Part shown: positions 1-12,409 of the stretch, one piece after another | Layout of the letters: each line of letters opens with the position of its first letter | How positions within the stretch are numbered: the stretch's first letter is position 1 | Source: Acanthochlamys bracteata | Lineage: Eukaryota > Streptophyta > Magnoliopsida > Pandanales > Velloziaceae | DNA length: 64,000 bases | Assembly (NCBI GenBank): GCA_019914995.1 | Contig: CM034138.1 | Location: 2,294,001 to 2,358,000, forward strand | Direction of reading: 5' to 3' | Translations under genes and position numbers: made by a program | Notes under the pieces: generated by a model | Seen by the model: only the letters and a program-made list of their open reading frames with translations | Told to the model about the DNA's origin: nothing | Database searches by the model: none

Positions 1-209
1 TTATCTTATTCAACCTTGCGGGCCATATACTCGGCACTGGCCCATTCTACAGCGATATTGGGTTGGCTAAAACTCGTAACTGAAAAGAGGAGCGTATCTC
101 CGCTTCACGCGTTAAAACAGTCTTCTTCCCGCATTAACAATCGACAACCACAAGAAGGAATTCTGCTTCTTCATATTCTCTCGCGTTGCTCAGATCTCAA
201 GCAGCACAG

Positions 210-1530
210 GTTAGAATTATTCGTTAATCGCGTGTGTTCATTGTTGGATCGTCTTTGCTTTGCTTTCTATTTGGCTGAGATCGAATTTGTTAGTGAACGA
301 ATAGAATTTGTTGTTGATAGTTTGATTTTGATATTTCAATTTTGATCATTTTGGATTGGGCATAGGTGATTCATATATGTTAGATTTTCTGATTTAAGAT
401 CTATAGAAGCCAGATCTTGTCTCTATGTAGTATATGGTAAATTATGTTGGTCTTTTACCTGAATAGAAGCATTATGCATGTTTTGTGTGATAGATTTAAA
501 TCTCAAAGATGTTTATATTGATCTGCAATGTCTTTTTTGTATAGACCTTTAATCACTTCGTCTAGATCTGTTTGTGTCAAGTAGTCGTTTAATTCTGAAA
601 AAAAAATACAGTATCTCTCGGGTTGTTTTCTCCTACTTGAACTTCAATGCATGGACCTAAAAATGGAAGGACCTACCTTTGTTCTATAGCACTATCATTG
701 GGTTGTTTTAAAGACAAAGTGGCTTCTAAATGTACTTGTGTTCCAGCATATGTCAATTCTTTGTTCACACCAGTTTCTTGCAATGCATATTGATTTTGTG
801 TTGACTGATTTTTTTATTTATTGAGAAACTTGTTTTGTTGAACTTTCAAGATCCCGTTCTACATGTTCTTGTGTGCTACTTGAATCTTATAGCATAAGAA
901 TGATATTGTTTACTTGGTTCCCTTCCCACATAAACTCATTTTCTAACCTGGGTATTTTGGTTGATCTTAATAGCTCTAATGACAGTTGGTGTAGAGATTT
1001 GCTCGATAAGTTCTATAAGGATAGCAGCAGGTGATCATACTATTCGCTAGTTTGTAAAATAGTATCGCCTAGTTTCAATTTTTGTCGACAAAGAGTAGAG
1101 AAGTTCAAAAGTTATAAAATTCTTATGCCTTTCTGTTGATTCCATCTCCTCCACTTGGTCTGTTGGAATCTCTTTGGGAATTTTGCTTGGTTTGCTCTTT
1201 TTGTTGAGACATGTATTATTGTGTGGTAATTTCTTCAGGTTCCATAACTTCTGTTGGAATCTTGTTTTTCTTAGTGTTGCTTTCATCTTTGTTTCTGTTA
1301 ATGCCTTCTGCACATGGATATCTAAGAAAGAATGGTGGTAAGGAGTTCCTTTTATTCAAGATGCTTCCTTTAAGTTACAAAATCTATATCTTGTTGGCAC
1401 TTTGCTTAGTCATTGTCTTGACAAATAATAGATCTGCCAATCTTTCTGTGTATTATTTTAGGACTATTCAACAAGTCAAATTGCTTGTAAGAATGTATCA
1501 TCATTAGCAATTTACTATTTGTTATTTTAG
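210..1530 (+). other. Putative 5'-leader intron of the Sec61-beta gene
   Basis: Donor GTTAGAATT at 210 follows a pyrimidine-rich leader (about 1-209). The T-rich acceptor TTGTTATTTTAG ends at 1530, just before the Sec61-beta ATG. The interval is T-rich, without credible coding potential; the small ORFs in it have no recognisable family. Long leader introns near the start codon are common in plant housekeeping genes and often raise expression. The intron is inferred from sequence signals only. Confidence 0.6.
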
Positions 1531-1546
1531 GTTGTTCAAATAAAAG

Positions 1547-1792
1547 ATGGTTGCAAATGGGGAAGCACCAGCAAGAGGCAGCGCCGCAGCTGCTGCAAGC
1601 TTGCGCAGGCGAAGAACCAGCGGCTCCAATGCAGCTTCAGGTGGTGCAAACACCATGCTCCAGTTCTATACTGATGACACTGCAGGTCGCAAGATGTCTC
1701 CAAACACTGTTCTCATTATGAGTATCGGGTTTATTGCAATTGTTGCTCTTCTACATGTCTTCGGCAAACTTTATCTTGTTCGTAGGAATTAA
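1547..1792 (+). CDS. SEC61B: Protein transport protein Sec61 subunit beta
   Basis: Complete 81-residue ORF in one exon. It encodes the small beta subunit of the Sec61 translocon, the ER membrane channel for nascent secretory and membrane proteins. The N-terminal half is cytosolic, rich in Ala, Gly, Ser and Arg; a conserved [11 protein letters not shown]-like stretch (here [10 protein letters not shown], about residues 36-45) follows; one hydrophobic tail anchor (about residues 56-75, [19 protein letters not shown]) lies near the C terminus, ending in a short basic tail. Length and layout fit plant Sec61-beta. The 5' leader appears split: a leader exon ends near 209 (CAG/GTTAGA), and a 1.3-kb intron ends with TTATTTTAG at 1530, 16 bases before the ATG. 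The ATG at 1547 is the first after that acceptor. Family identity is secure; the leader intron is inferred from splice signals. Confidence 0.93.
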   Translation: MVANGEAPARGSAAAAASLRRRRTSGSNAASGGANTMLQFYTDDTAGRKMSPNTVLIMSIGFIAIVALLHVFGKLYLVRRN

Positions 1793-1984
1793 GGAAGATT
1801 CAGTTTCTACCCCGACATGCAGCAGCTCCTTAGTTTCACCTTATTTCAATTTTGTAGAGCTATAATCAGAGATTAACTTATAGATAAACTATAGCTTTTC
1901 AATAAGACCAGGAGGTGGAGCATGTTTTTAATGTGATATGCTTTTTTTGTATGACTAGATTCTCCATGGAATAAACATCTTGAT

Positions 1985-3600
1985 ATGCACAAAGAAATTT
2001 GCCATATTTATGCTTTTTTTGCTCGGTTATCTGATGACTTAGTTAAATAATATCTGATTATTACCTGACTGACTGGTTAGGAGGATGTGGGACATCGAAA
2101 CAAGGCTGATCTCTTGAAGGTTATGCAAAGGCAACTTGTGCTTAGTAATAGGCTTGTGTAGGGAAGTTATTTCATGCAATATCCCCAGCTATAATAAATA
2201 TATTACCCTGGAGAACTGCATCCTGCATCAATGTAGCTTTGAATACTTTTTTGCTGCTATTTAGCTTACGGTGCAATGCAAATAAACAGGTACATGGTTA
2301 GATAGCTCTCACCTGCATGCTGGTAATCTTTTCTTCTTTTGCTTAAGATAAATCACCTGCAAGCTCATGATGTCTCCAATTCGCATCGCCGATTGCCTAA
2401 GTACATGATAAACAGGTACTCACGGTTGAGTTTCACTGAATCAGGGAAACCAGTAAAATAGTTGCGGAACCAGTAAAGAAGTTGGATATCAATCTATCAT
2501 TGTTTCATACAACAGCTATCCTGCTTGCCCACATTAATCTTCTCTAACACTTACAATTTACGGAAGGCTAGCCACTAACAAAATTCCAATGGAAGGGTGA
2601 TGCCGATGATGCGGTAATATCAATAGGGCGTCGAAGTTGACAACAAAAGCATGTCCCAGTTGACATTTAGGGGATGTTTAGAATTGCTTTTGAAAAAAAA
2701 GAAATTTCTAAAACAAGAATATTTTAAAAAATTTTTTAAATAAAATTTTACTTACCTAAAATTTAATAATAATAAATTTTGTGACAAATTTTTTTATATT
2801 TTTAAAATTAAAAAAATATATACATCATATAAAAATTTATTAAAAAATATTTTTTTAAAAATTAGAATTAAAAAAATTAAAAAATTATTTTTAAACACCG
2901 CCTGTGAAGCAGAACAGACTTTCTAAAAAAAGTGTCAGAATTCAGGTGCAGTACTTTGTAGTCACTTCCTCGCACAAATCTGTCGCAGTACTTTCATTTA
3001 ACTCCTCGAGTCTTTTTACCAAAGAGAAATTCATCACTTGTGTTGGATGATCAAGCACACAGTATTACAAGGCAAAGAGAAGCAAGCTTATACAATGACC
3101 TTCAATAGAATCCTAAATACACAACATAACAAAACAAAAAATCAAAACCGAGAAAGTAGAGTAGACCTCAAATTGTCAATGAGTAAATAAAAGCAGTATT
3201 CATTTAAGAAAAGGGATCAACAAATAAGCTCATAGTAAGAAACTGCTCATACAATTCAGAATAGAATAGCACTACAAACAAGTTGAGGATAAAGGGAGAC
3301 TGGAGAGAGCCTTTCGTATTACCTATGTGTGGTCAAGCATAAGCAGAAGAGTTGTCACTAACAGAAACAACACCATCCGCCTCATGCACACATAACATAG
3401 TATACATAACAGGCTGCAGGTAAATGCAACATCCTGGTTCATAGAATTTTAATTATTTACATGTTAAGCATTCAAAACGACAGAAGACGACAAAACCAGT
3501 TATCATGCACCAAAACAACCAGTAGGCAGTCAAACTTGATCAGGGATCTAAGCAAATCTGCTAACTGGCAAATATATATGTACCTCAGTGCTTTAATTTT
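1985..3600. other. Intergenic region between Sec61-beta and ELF3 (convergent 3' ends)
   Basis: No supported gene. It holds the end of the Sec61-beta 3' UTR (to about 2000), an AT-rich element with short inverted ends (2670-2902, listed separately), and probably the ELF3 3' UTR just below 3602. Small ORFs here are shadows or chance. Confidence 0.5.
2670..2902. mobile_element. AT-rich MITE-like element (family B)
   Basis: About 233 bp, almost pure A/T inside. The left end reads GGGATGTTTAGAATT and the right end, read inward on the other strand, GGCGGTGTTTAAAAAT, giving imperfect terminal inverted repeats. The A/T-rich core resembles the core of 14498-14725 and others in this window. No coding capacity. 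Target-site duplication not clear. Confidence 0.5.
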
Positions 3601-3601
3601 A

Positions 3602-6600
3602 TTATGCATCATAAGTATCAAACTGTTGTCTCTCTTCTTGAATTGAACGAAAAATTCTTGCAGCTGACTCTGTTGCCAATCTTGCATTGTGTGGTACAGT
3701 TTTGATAACACGAGACTGACAATTGTCGTTGTCACAAGATTGAGATGGCCTGGTTGAACCCTCATCAGCAGGAGCCATAGGAAAGAGAGGCAAAGCATCA
3801 TGTCCTTCTCCCTGTGTTTTATCACAAGGACTGCTTGCTGTGCTCCCTTGTATTGCACTACCTTTTGAAGCCTGAAACCTCTGCAAACATCCTGTAGGTG
3901 CTTCACTTGTTGAGTTTGGCATGTTGCAAGAGCTTCGGGAGTTTTGATCCGTCTGGCAATTAGGTCTTGTCCCAACCATTGGACTGACCTGCTCTACAGC
4001 TGACGGAGAGATAACAGGATTGACAACAGGAAGACCATAAGGAGACGGAAAATAGCTTGGTGAAATCCCAGGACCAGGAAGAGCACCCATATTTGGTTGC
4101 TGATGAGATGCTGGGACACCATAGGCTGGAGGTAGACTTATGGGACCACAGGCTCCATAAACTGGAGCAAGAAAACCAGTAGGGGGACATGGTCCAGAAT
4201 ATGGCTTGTAAATAAGTCCCTCTGAAGGGGACATCACAGGAACAAGCCACTGATTTGATGGTGGATGATAACACAAAGCACCAGGATTGCTTTCAGGTAG
4301 AGGAGTTGGAGGAGAATTTTTGGGAGAAGTCATACCTCTGGCCGGTGCAAGCCCTTTGTTGTTTCCACCTACATTTGAAGGAATAGGTGGCAGTGGGAAT
4401 GTGCTATCTTTTTGGAACACAGTATGGTTGTTCTGTTTCTGGGTGTCACCTTTGTCTTTCAGTATTGGAGGGTGTACTTTCACATCATCTTTAGAAGGCA
4501 AACGTTTAAAAGGAACTCTTGGCAAAGATTTGGCGGTATGGTGATAATCTTCAAAGAGGAGGTCCGGAGATGCAGCCATCAGCTTCTGGACCTATTTTCA
4601 AGTTAAAAAACTTGAGTCAACTTTCAATTCCTGTAAAAAGCTATCAAAGCTACAGAATCAAACTTTCTAATGTTTCTTGGATCAGACAAATTAACCTTTA
4701 TCAATCTGTGAAGCTCAAAGACTTGTAGTGCAAAAAGCCTCTGTTGACTGCAAAGAGATTAAGGTCAGTGACTGGATGAAAGAGGAGGCTCAGGCTAACA
4801 CAAAAGGAACAGATCCATAAGTGGATATATATACATGTAGCCAACTCATAGAAAATAGAGTTTCTTGCATTCTGCTCATCTACTGCTCATACCAATACAC
4901 TTTAGTAGACAAGAACAACAGATGCAGCATAACAAACTGATCCTGAGAAAGTGTAGACAAGAACAACAGGTGCAGCAAAACAAACTGATCTTGAGAAAGG
5001 GTAGACAAGAACAACAGGTGCAGCATAACAAACTTAACAAACTGATCCTGAGAAAGTTACATTTTGAATATCTTATATACCCAACAATATCTCCTGAGTA
5101 GGCAATATAAGGTACTTACGGACTTGCAAACACATTAGCTTATTGGCCTTGAAGCATGCTAGCATCTCGCATGCTAAGGTATACTACAACTAGTTTTAGG
5201 GGCAATGTTGGCTCAGGAGCACATGTATGCCACTCAAACCCAAACCTAAAAGTTAAAAAGAAGGGGGAGGCCATTTTGCCCTTTATCATCTCAAACCTTC
5301 TATACAAATGATCTAATGATGCTTTTCAATTAGCTCTCCTGGCTCAAGCGGCCCATCCTTAATCCTGAAAAAGGAATCCTTGCCTACTACCCAGTTTCTT
5401 CTATGTATGTCTACTATCTGAGAGCTTGTTGTCACTCTTTCTCCAAAGAATGATGGTCATCTAACTGCTTTGACCATCAGCTCTCACAAGATGGTTGAAT
5501 GCCAGTTTTTTGGTTTTTTTTTTTCATTCTCTTAAGTAGTTTAAATTCTTATCTCTTTAATCGTCTATTTCCAATAGAAAAAGAACTCCAATCTTTCCCT
5601 ACTCACAGGTCATCACATTCCTGATTCCATACAACAAAGATGCTTGCTATGAACATTAAAAATCAACAAATTACAACCACATAAGTTATATGACTCTCCC
5701 CTCATGATTTGCATTCGAACAAAGGAATACATTTTCTATGAAATCAACTGCAGAGAGCTTTAAGAGAATTTAGCAGATGTAGTTCTCATTTACATCTAAG
5801 CCAGACTCAGGTATATTTACGGAGGAAATGCGATCATTAATTAGTGGAGCAAGTAGATGTACACCCATAGAATCAAGAAATTGGATCTCAACAGATAGCA
5901 CTGACACTTCCACTTTGAAGGTTCATAAAGCTAAATTCCAAATATGCTCTTCAAGAAATGAAAAAGAAAAGAATAGAAGAAATCACCTGATAAAAGCTTC
6001 AGAACCTAAAGAGGTCACATGTTCACGAACGTGGCCATGAAAAACAATTGAAAAGGAAACTGCCATAAAAATGAAGTACACTTACTTGACAAGAGCCCTT
6101 CTTGCCTTCCAAAATTGCTTTGGACCAATTACACCTACGACATCATCAGGAGATATCTCTATGCCAGATAATGAGTCCACCATTGAGGCATCAGAGCCAT
6201 CATCCCTTCTATCTGCATTACTCAATTGCAAAGAACAAGTTTTATTGACAGTTTCATCATCGCAGTTGTCAACAGCAGTTTGGTCTTTGCGATTATTGCC
6301 AGCTGATACTTTAGGATCATTCCTTACCTTCAACAAATCCCAATTTTGACCATGATCATTACCACTGAGACACCTAAGTCCAACCAGACGACTATTTCCA
6401 CCCTGTTTATCAGGAACATTTGCAGTGTGATGGTCCATGTCCCCAAAAGCCTTTACTGTAGTACTGCGTTCTTGATTGATAGAATAGTTGCCATGCGAAG
6501 GTTCTGCAAGTTTCTTGCCAATTTCTGAATCAGGCCTTGCTTTGTTATTTTCTGGAAACAGAACTTTGGCCTTTGGTTCAACATGCTTCCCGTCATTTTC

Positions 6601-7782
6601 TCGTAACCTCTTACCAGAGCTGTTCACATGGTCGGAAGGTATGTCATAGGCATGAGGGGGCAGGTTTGGTAAATCAACTGCAGTAGAATATGCTTTGTTA
6701 GAGCTATCCATATGCAAACAAGTTAAACTGTCTGCCTCTGCTGCAGGCCTATCCTTGTTCGCACATATAGCATTTTCTGATTGAACAATACTGGGAACGT
6801 TAAGGTCATCCTCATCCTCAGGTCTCTTCAAGCTAGAGTTCCTTGTTTTGAAAGCTCCCTGAGCAACATGGGTGCTACATTCAGAAAGGGCCCCCGTGCC
6901 ATTCACAGAACCGCAGGTGACGTGCTTTAGAGATCGTTTCTCAGATTCTATTCTAGTCAGATTAATGTTTGTTGCGTCAAACGAATGCGAGTGAACCTTC
7001 TCAGCGGGATGCAAGGGTGCATGCAGAGATAAAAGGAATGGAGGGACAACAGACCTCTCATGTCCAGACCCCTATAAACATAAACAAATAAAGAAATGCC
7101 TCAAATGCCTGAATACAACTGTACAAGTAGCAGAAGCATACAGTTTGAAATAAATTTTCACGCAAGTAAACGCAACAGAGCATCTGATTGCAACATTATC
7201 AGGGGTAAGAATGACGCGCAATATATCAATGAACACAGTGTGATATCAGAATGGGCCCAGCAGTCTTGGTTAGATGAACTCACAATTAAAAATAAACCCA
7301 AGAAAAACCAGCGTGGTTCTCTTGTTATTGCGCGATTAGGGAGTTTCTGTGTCACAGTAGCAGCTTTAAATGTTACTCACAGACTACTTGGATAATATAG
7401 AGGTTACACTGATGACAAAGAGAAACCATCAAACACAGATGTTAAATTTTCAAATCTCACTGATGCCTACAAATAATGTTTCTAATACAGTAAAATATCC
7501 TACTACCTGATATCAATTGTTACTAACAAAAAAGAAGGTTTCAGTAATACATACCTGTGTGGAAGAAACCGGAGGGACCAATGTGCTCATGTTATGGTGT
7601 GGCTGGGGCAGCACAGGTTTTGTAGGGCCAGGATTGAACCTCTGTGAAGGGACACTAAGCTGCTCATAAAGAGCCATCTTGTTCCGTGGTGGCGCCCTTG
7701 GCCCACCTTTATCTGTGTCATTCACATGCAATCTCGGGAACAACGGCCCCATGATCGTCTCGTCATCTTTTCCGGCCTTCAT
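3602..7782 (-). CDS. ELF3: EARLY FLOWERING 3 (ELF3), evening-complex scaffold
   Basis: Four coding exons on the minus strand: 7782-7555, 7071-6086, 4747-4696 and 4591-3602, giving 751 residues with consistent phase. ELF3 is a nuclear scaffold that joins ELF4 and LUX in the circadian evening complex, gating light input, growth and flowering. Identity rests on the N-terminal block starting [20 protein letters not shown] and continuing through [20 protein letters not shown], the 52-bp third exon encoding [18 protein letters not shown], the following [15 protein letters not shown], and the C-terminal [16 protein letters not shown]. All four blocks are hallmarks of the family. The C-terminal region is rich in Pro, Ser and Gly but has no poly-Gln run (at most QQ). 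Intron 2 carries a 48-bp tandem repeat. A leader intron is likely upstream (donor near 8095, acceptor near 7800-7830). Very sure of the family. Confidence 0.95.
4905..5056. repeat. 48-bp tandem repeat, three copies, in ELF3 intron 2
   Basis: Units start with GTAGACAAGAACAACAG at 4905, 4953 and 5001. The first two are exactly 48 bp; the third is 56 bp because AACTTAAC is inserted before CTGATC. All end in CTGATC(C/T)TGAGAAAG. Copies differ by only a few bases, so the duplication is young. It lies within the 1.3-kb second coding intron of ELF3. Confidence 0.93.
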
Positions 7783-8540
7783 ACTTCTTCCTAACTCAAA
7801 ACACCTTTCACTGGAGCACAGGACTGAACAAATTCATCAAAAAACCAAATACAGTTAAGGCAATACTTCCTTTCATACACCTTAAAGCAAAATTTCACTC
7901 CACACAAAATCCCAATAGATAACTCTCTTTTCATCCAAATTAAAACCCAAATCGCCGCAGCGCGACTCCAAGGCAAGAAAAACTTAATTTTTCTTCCCAA
8001 TCAATAGCGCCAAAAATGACAAACGAATCCAGAAATCAGTAAAACCACAACAATCACAAATCATACTAAGCCTGCAGCGCCGTAAACAACACACCTGATG
8101 CAATAAATCAACGCCTTCGTCTTCGAATTGCCAAAAAAAGTAATAATCTCCTGAACTGAAAGGAGTCTCTTCACCGTCAACAAGCTTGACGGACCAAGCT
8201 TAAAATTCCAATCTCAGAAACTGAAACTGCTCGAATAGAATTCCCGCAAGGCAGACCTAATGCAACGATCACCCGTGAAGTACAAATAATCAGAATCAGC
8301 CTCGAGAAGCATGTCTGTGAGAGATAGATAATCAATCTTAGATGAGAAAAACGAGAAACAAAGAAGTAGCTCAGCGGCAGTGGCGGAGGTAAGAGATGGG
8401 AAACTTCTATTAATCGATTAGAAAACTGAAAGGTGGGGAGGTGTCGATATTACAGAGGGTATTCTATTCGAATTAGCTGGAGCTTGGAAGGGAAATAAAG
8501 GGTGAGGGCCACTGAGAGCGCTCCGGAAGATTACGGAGGA
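7783..8540 (-). promoter_or_regulatory. ELF3 5' leader and proximal promoter
   Basis: Upstream of the ELF3 start the minus strand shows a probable leader intron: donor CATCAG/GTGTGTTG near 8095 and pyrimidine-rich acceptors TGTTCAG or CTCCAG around 7815-7830. Beyond it lie leader and promoter sequence up to the MITE-like block starting near 8545. No credible ORF. Exact transcription start not determinable. Confidence 0.4.
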
Positions 8541-8544
8541 GTTT

Positions 8545-8768
8545 GAAATTACTCATAAAATAAAAAAATTTTGAAACAAAAAATATTTTTTTTAGAATAA
8601 AATTTATATATTTTTTTTTTAATATAATAAAAATATATAATAAAAAAAATTTATTATGATAATTTTTTTTAATTTTTTAATAAATTTTTTAAATATTTGT
8701 AAAATATATATTAAAAACTATAAAATTAAAAAACAATTTTTGAAATGCTACGCCGAACGCGCTCCTAA
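8545..8768. mobile_element. AT-rich MITE-like element, probable family B trace
   Basis: An A/T core containing AATTTATTATGATAATTTTTT is flanked by GAGTTTGAAATTACTCAT on the left and, inward from the right, GGCGTAGCATTTCAAAAATTG. The core matches the type seen at 14498-14725. Ends are degenerate; no coding capacity. Confidence 0.35.
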
Positions 8769-9556
8769 GATTCGGCAACGCAACACCGACACGGTGTCAT
8801 TTCTCTCTCACCTCCCTTAACGAACTCACTTAGATTTCCTTTGGGCATCTTAGACCCCTTAACATTTTACTTTGGAGAAATTTGATCCTCTTGACCGTTG
8901 TACTAGGAGGATTCTCCGGTGGAAGAATATAATAGAAGTATTGAATTCATTATAAATTTATGAAAATATCTGGAAGTGAAAAAATTAAACTAGCATGTGC
9001 ATTGAGTACTGAAAGAATAAACTAATATATATTCTTTTCTTAGCTCGATCTTTCTATATTCATCTTCAAATGCACACTATAAATATATTTCATTATTAAT
9101 TAATCGAATACTAAATGCTATGTCAATTCAAATAACAATAGTTACATAATCCTACAAAATTAAATCAATCATGTGAACTCCTAAATAAAAATAATAATAA
9201 TAATGCTATTGAAGTAATCCTAATATACATTAATGTTAATATGTTAATATATGATTGGATGAAAAAATTTTAACTTTTAGAAGTAGTAATTGTTTTTTCA
9301 ACTATATAAATTAATTATCTATTGATACGGCCAATAGTGAAGCAAATTAGAATCAGAGCAACCACTATGTAGTACTTCTCTAAGAAGCATATAATATCAG
9401 CTCAAGAAATAAGTAGTTATTTACTTGAAAACATGATAGAGGTAAATTACATTTCGGAGAAAGGAGGATGTCAAATGCGAAAGCAATAACTAAGCGGCTG
9501 ATGTCGCAAACTTATTGGTAGAGTAATTAAATGACTCGGAAGATATTTAGGGACGT

Positions 9557-9755
9557 GTGCGGTAGTTTTTGAAATAAAGTTTTTATAAAATAAAAAAAAA
9601 TTTTTTTTTAGAAAATGAATTTTTTTATTTAAAAAAAAAAATAAAAATAAAAATTTGAAGTATATTTTTTAAATACGTTTAAAAAATGTATTAATATGTA
9701 AAATGAAAAATAAAAATTATTTTCTAAAAAAAGCAATGGCAAATGCAGCGTTAAA
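9557..9755. mobile_element. AT-rich MITE-like block, degenerate
   Basis: Starts ACGTGTGCGGTAGTTTTTG and ends TTTTCTAAAAAAAGCAATGG around 9720-9755, with A/T homopolymer-rich core. Same composition and size as the neighbouring elements, but inverted ends are poor. Confidence 0.3.
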
Positions 9756-10324
9756 CTTATTTAACGAGGAAGATGGTAGGGGCTGATACCACGTACGCAG
9801 ATCCTATCACTCTACACGGGACTAATAAGTGGAAGTGTTCAGCAGGTCCACCAAGTGGGATCCATAACACCAATTAGGTTTAGAAATTAAACAAATTTTC
9901 ATTTTTTTCTTAAATTTCAAGTCTAATAATATGGCGTTCTTAGCTAGGTAAAGAGACAAAGAACGAGATTAAATTATCAATCACCCAAACCAGTACAAAT
10001 ATGCCAAACTTAGAACTTAAGCGAAAATCTTTTGGGCATCGAGAAATGAAGATGTATTAATGAAAACAATGGAGCCTCAACTCAAACCTGACTCAAAATG
10101 GGACTATCGGGTTAGTTTTGGTAAATTCCAATAGAACGTTCGACTTATATGAAGATCCAAACCCAACTTCAATGACGAAGGGCCTCACTAACATAAATGA
10201 TCTTAAATGTTTTTGAAGCCCAACATGAATAAAGTCTCAGGCCATTGATTGCCTTGCGTTGCCATACGGCCCAAGCGTGTTAAGATACAACCTTCGTAAT
10301 TTTGATTATTGACCTTACATCTCA

Positions 10325-10540
10325 GGTGATATTTAAGAATGCTTTTAAAAAAAGTTTTTTATTTTTTAAATAATAAATTCTATTTTTTATAAAAAATAAA
10401 AATAATTAATAATAAAATATTAATAATTTTTGTATTTTTAAAAAATCATAAATAAGTTTTATAAAATATTGTAAAATTTTTTATTAAAACATAAAAAATA
10501 AAAATTGAAATAAAAAGAAATAGTAGAAAATCAAAACCAA
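10325..10540. mobile_element. AT-rich MITE-like block, degenerate
   Basis: Left end GGTGATATTTAAGAATGC leads into an A/T core with AAAATATTGTAAAATTTTTT. Size (about 215 bp) and core composition match the family B elements; the right end is unclear. Confidence 0.3.
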
Positions 10541-12409
10541 TATGTTCTTAGACTGAATTGGCTAGGACATTTTAAACATGCATAGTATAGCAATAACATT
10601 GTAGCTTCTATAATTCATTTACAGCGCATGCTGTAAACTACAAGTGAAAAGTTGAAAGCACGTTTCCAAAAGTTATCCGAGATTTTTGGAAAATGAACTT
10701 TAGAATTAAGTTAAAAATTCATAAACATAAATTATGAAAATAAATACAAAAACTTATTTAGGTGATTTTATAACTGAAAAAGATACTTTTAAGATATCAA
10801 GTAAGCATGCTCTTAGGCTCCTATACAGAAAAAAAATAAAAAACTTTTGCTATTATTTTAAAGAAAAGTGAAATGACATAACCTTAATAGTCCATAGGTG
10901 CTACCGAAGATTCAAATCAATCAAAAAGTTTATACAAAAGACAGAAAAACATACAACAAACAAACCGCATTTGTAACTCGAAAGATGAAGACAACCGGGA
11001 GATCCGGGTTATTTGAATTTCAATCTCCAAAAAACAAATTAAAACTTCTGATGATCTCATCTCTCAGTCTATCCTAACAGAATCAACCGACTTATTTGAA
11101 TTTCAATCAATTAAAAGCAGCAAAAACCCCTACCCTATCAACAAGCTAACTAAAATGCTTGAATTATGAAGTCAATGTACACGACAAGCTTGTTACGAAT
11201 TAGTCTCCTTGTACTTTTCTCTAACTCTCCCACAAAATTATGAACAGTTAGTTACATGATGATGATGAGGCGAAAGCAAAAGTTTGAACTTTTTTTGGGC
11301 TTTCAACTTCATAGAAAGAATTAGTTTTTCATATGAATAAGTGAAAACTATTTTACTGGAACGGAGAAGAATCTGATAAAATTAAGCAAGACTTGGATCT
11401 GTTTTCTGTTTTAGTTTTTGCTATGATGATATATGTTAAATCTATCGCACGTGCAGAGCAATAGAGGACGGTGACCTTCTCAAGAGCACGCCTGAACTGG
11501 ATCAAGGGGACAGAGTGCCCTCTGCAACACATGCAACAGGTCCTAGGGGAATGTCTTTCTTTTCTCGAGTGAACCAAAGAACAAGTGTATGTATGTAGTG
11601 TACTGTTTCAAACTTTAAATAGATAGATAGCTCAAAATGCGAGAACGAGGGAATATTAATGTTTAGCAATTTGAGATTGCAGTGAGAATCACTTCTCGAT
11701 TAAAACCCAAAGCAAGCTATAGTTTTATAGATCAGTACGCAGCTACAGGCTTTGTATTATTGATATCGTTTGTTGTTAATCATAGGTGTTATTATGATGC
11801 TTCAAAGCTTTAAATCTTTCTGCATTGTGAAAGGGCTTGCACGGTTCATCATCAAAAGAACTGAAAAGCTGTTGAAATTTGAAAAGAAAAGTTTGCAACT
11901 TTAATTTGCATGGGGAAATGTCCATCCGGTATAGAGAGTAAAAGAGGCTTTTGAGAGTTTTAATTTCATATCTTCAAATGGATGAAATAGCATTGCCTGG
12001 AAGATTGTCAGCTTAAAAGGTTAATGATGGTGTCAATGACAGTGGTGTTGGGTTCTTGGATTTTGCTTTGCTTTATGGACATGGATGGAAAGGGTGTCTC
12101 TTGCATGGTAAAAGGGTCACTAAGGTAAAAAGATTGAAACATTTTCATTCTCATCAAATAATCTGAAGATTTTGCTTTGGAATTAGGGTTCTTTTGGTTA
12201 GGAAAAAGCTAACTAAAAATATTATTACATCATGACTAGCTCATACGATCATCAAATTAAGTACTGTTTATGCCTGCTTTCATCAACCCAAAAACGGATA
12301 CAATACATGAGATCAAGTAATTTCCTCCCGGGCAAGATCAAATGCATGGCAATGTATCACAAATTTACAAATTAATTTCATCAATTCATGTAAATGTCTA
12401 ACTAGCTAG

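Larger units (their letters stand above)
8541..12409. other. Gene-poor AT-rich region with several MITE-like blocks
   Basis: No supported gene in about 3.9 kb. It contains AT-rich repeat blocks near 8545-8768, 9557-9755 and 10325-10540 whose cores resemble the other MITE-like elements. A short exact repeat (TTATTTGAATTTCAATC) occurs at 11009-11025 and 11092-11108. An ORF at 11353-11577 (minus) has no recognisable family. The last few hundred bases before 12410 are probably 3' UTR of the bHLH gene. Confidence 0.45.

Noticed and set aside
11353-11577. Cys/Arg-rich 74-residue minus-strand ORF
   Set aside because: No signal peptide, no known cysteine spacing and no start context; likely chance in a gene-poor region.
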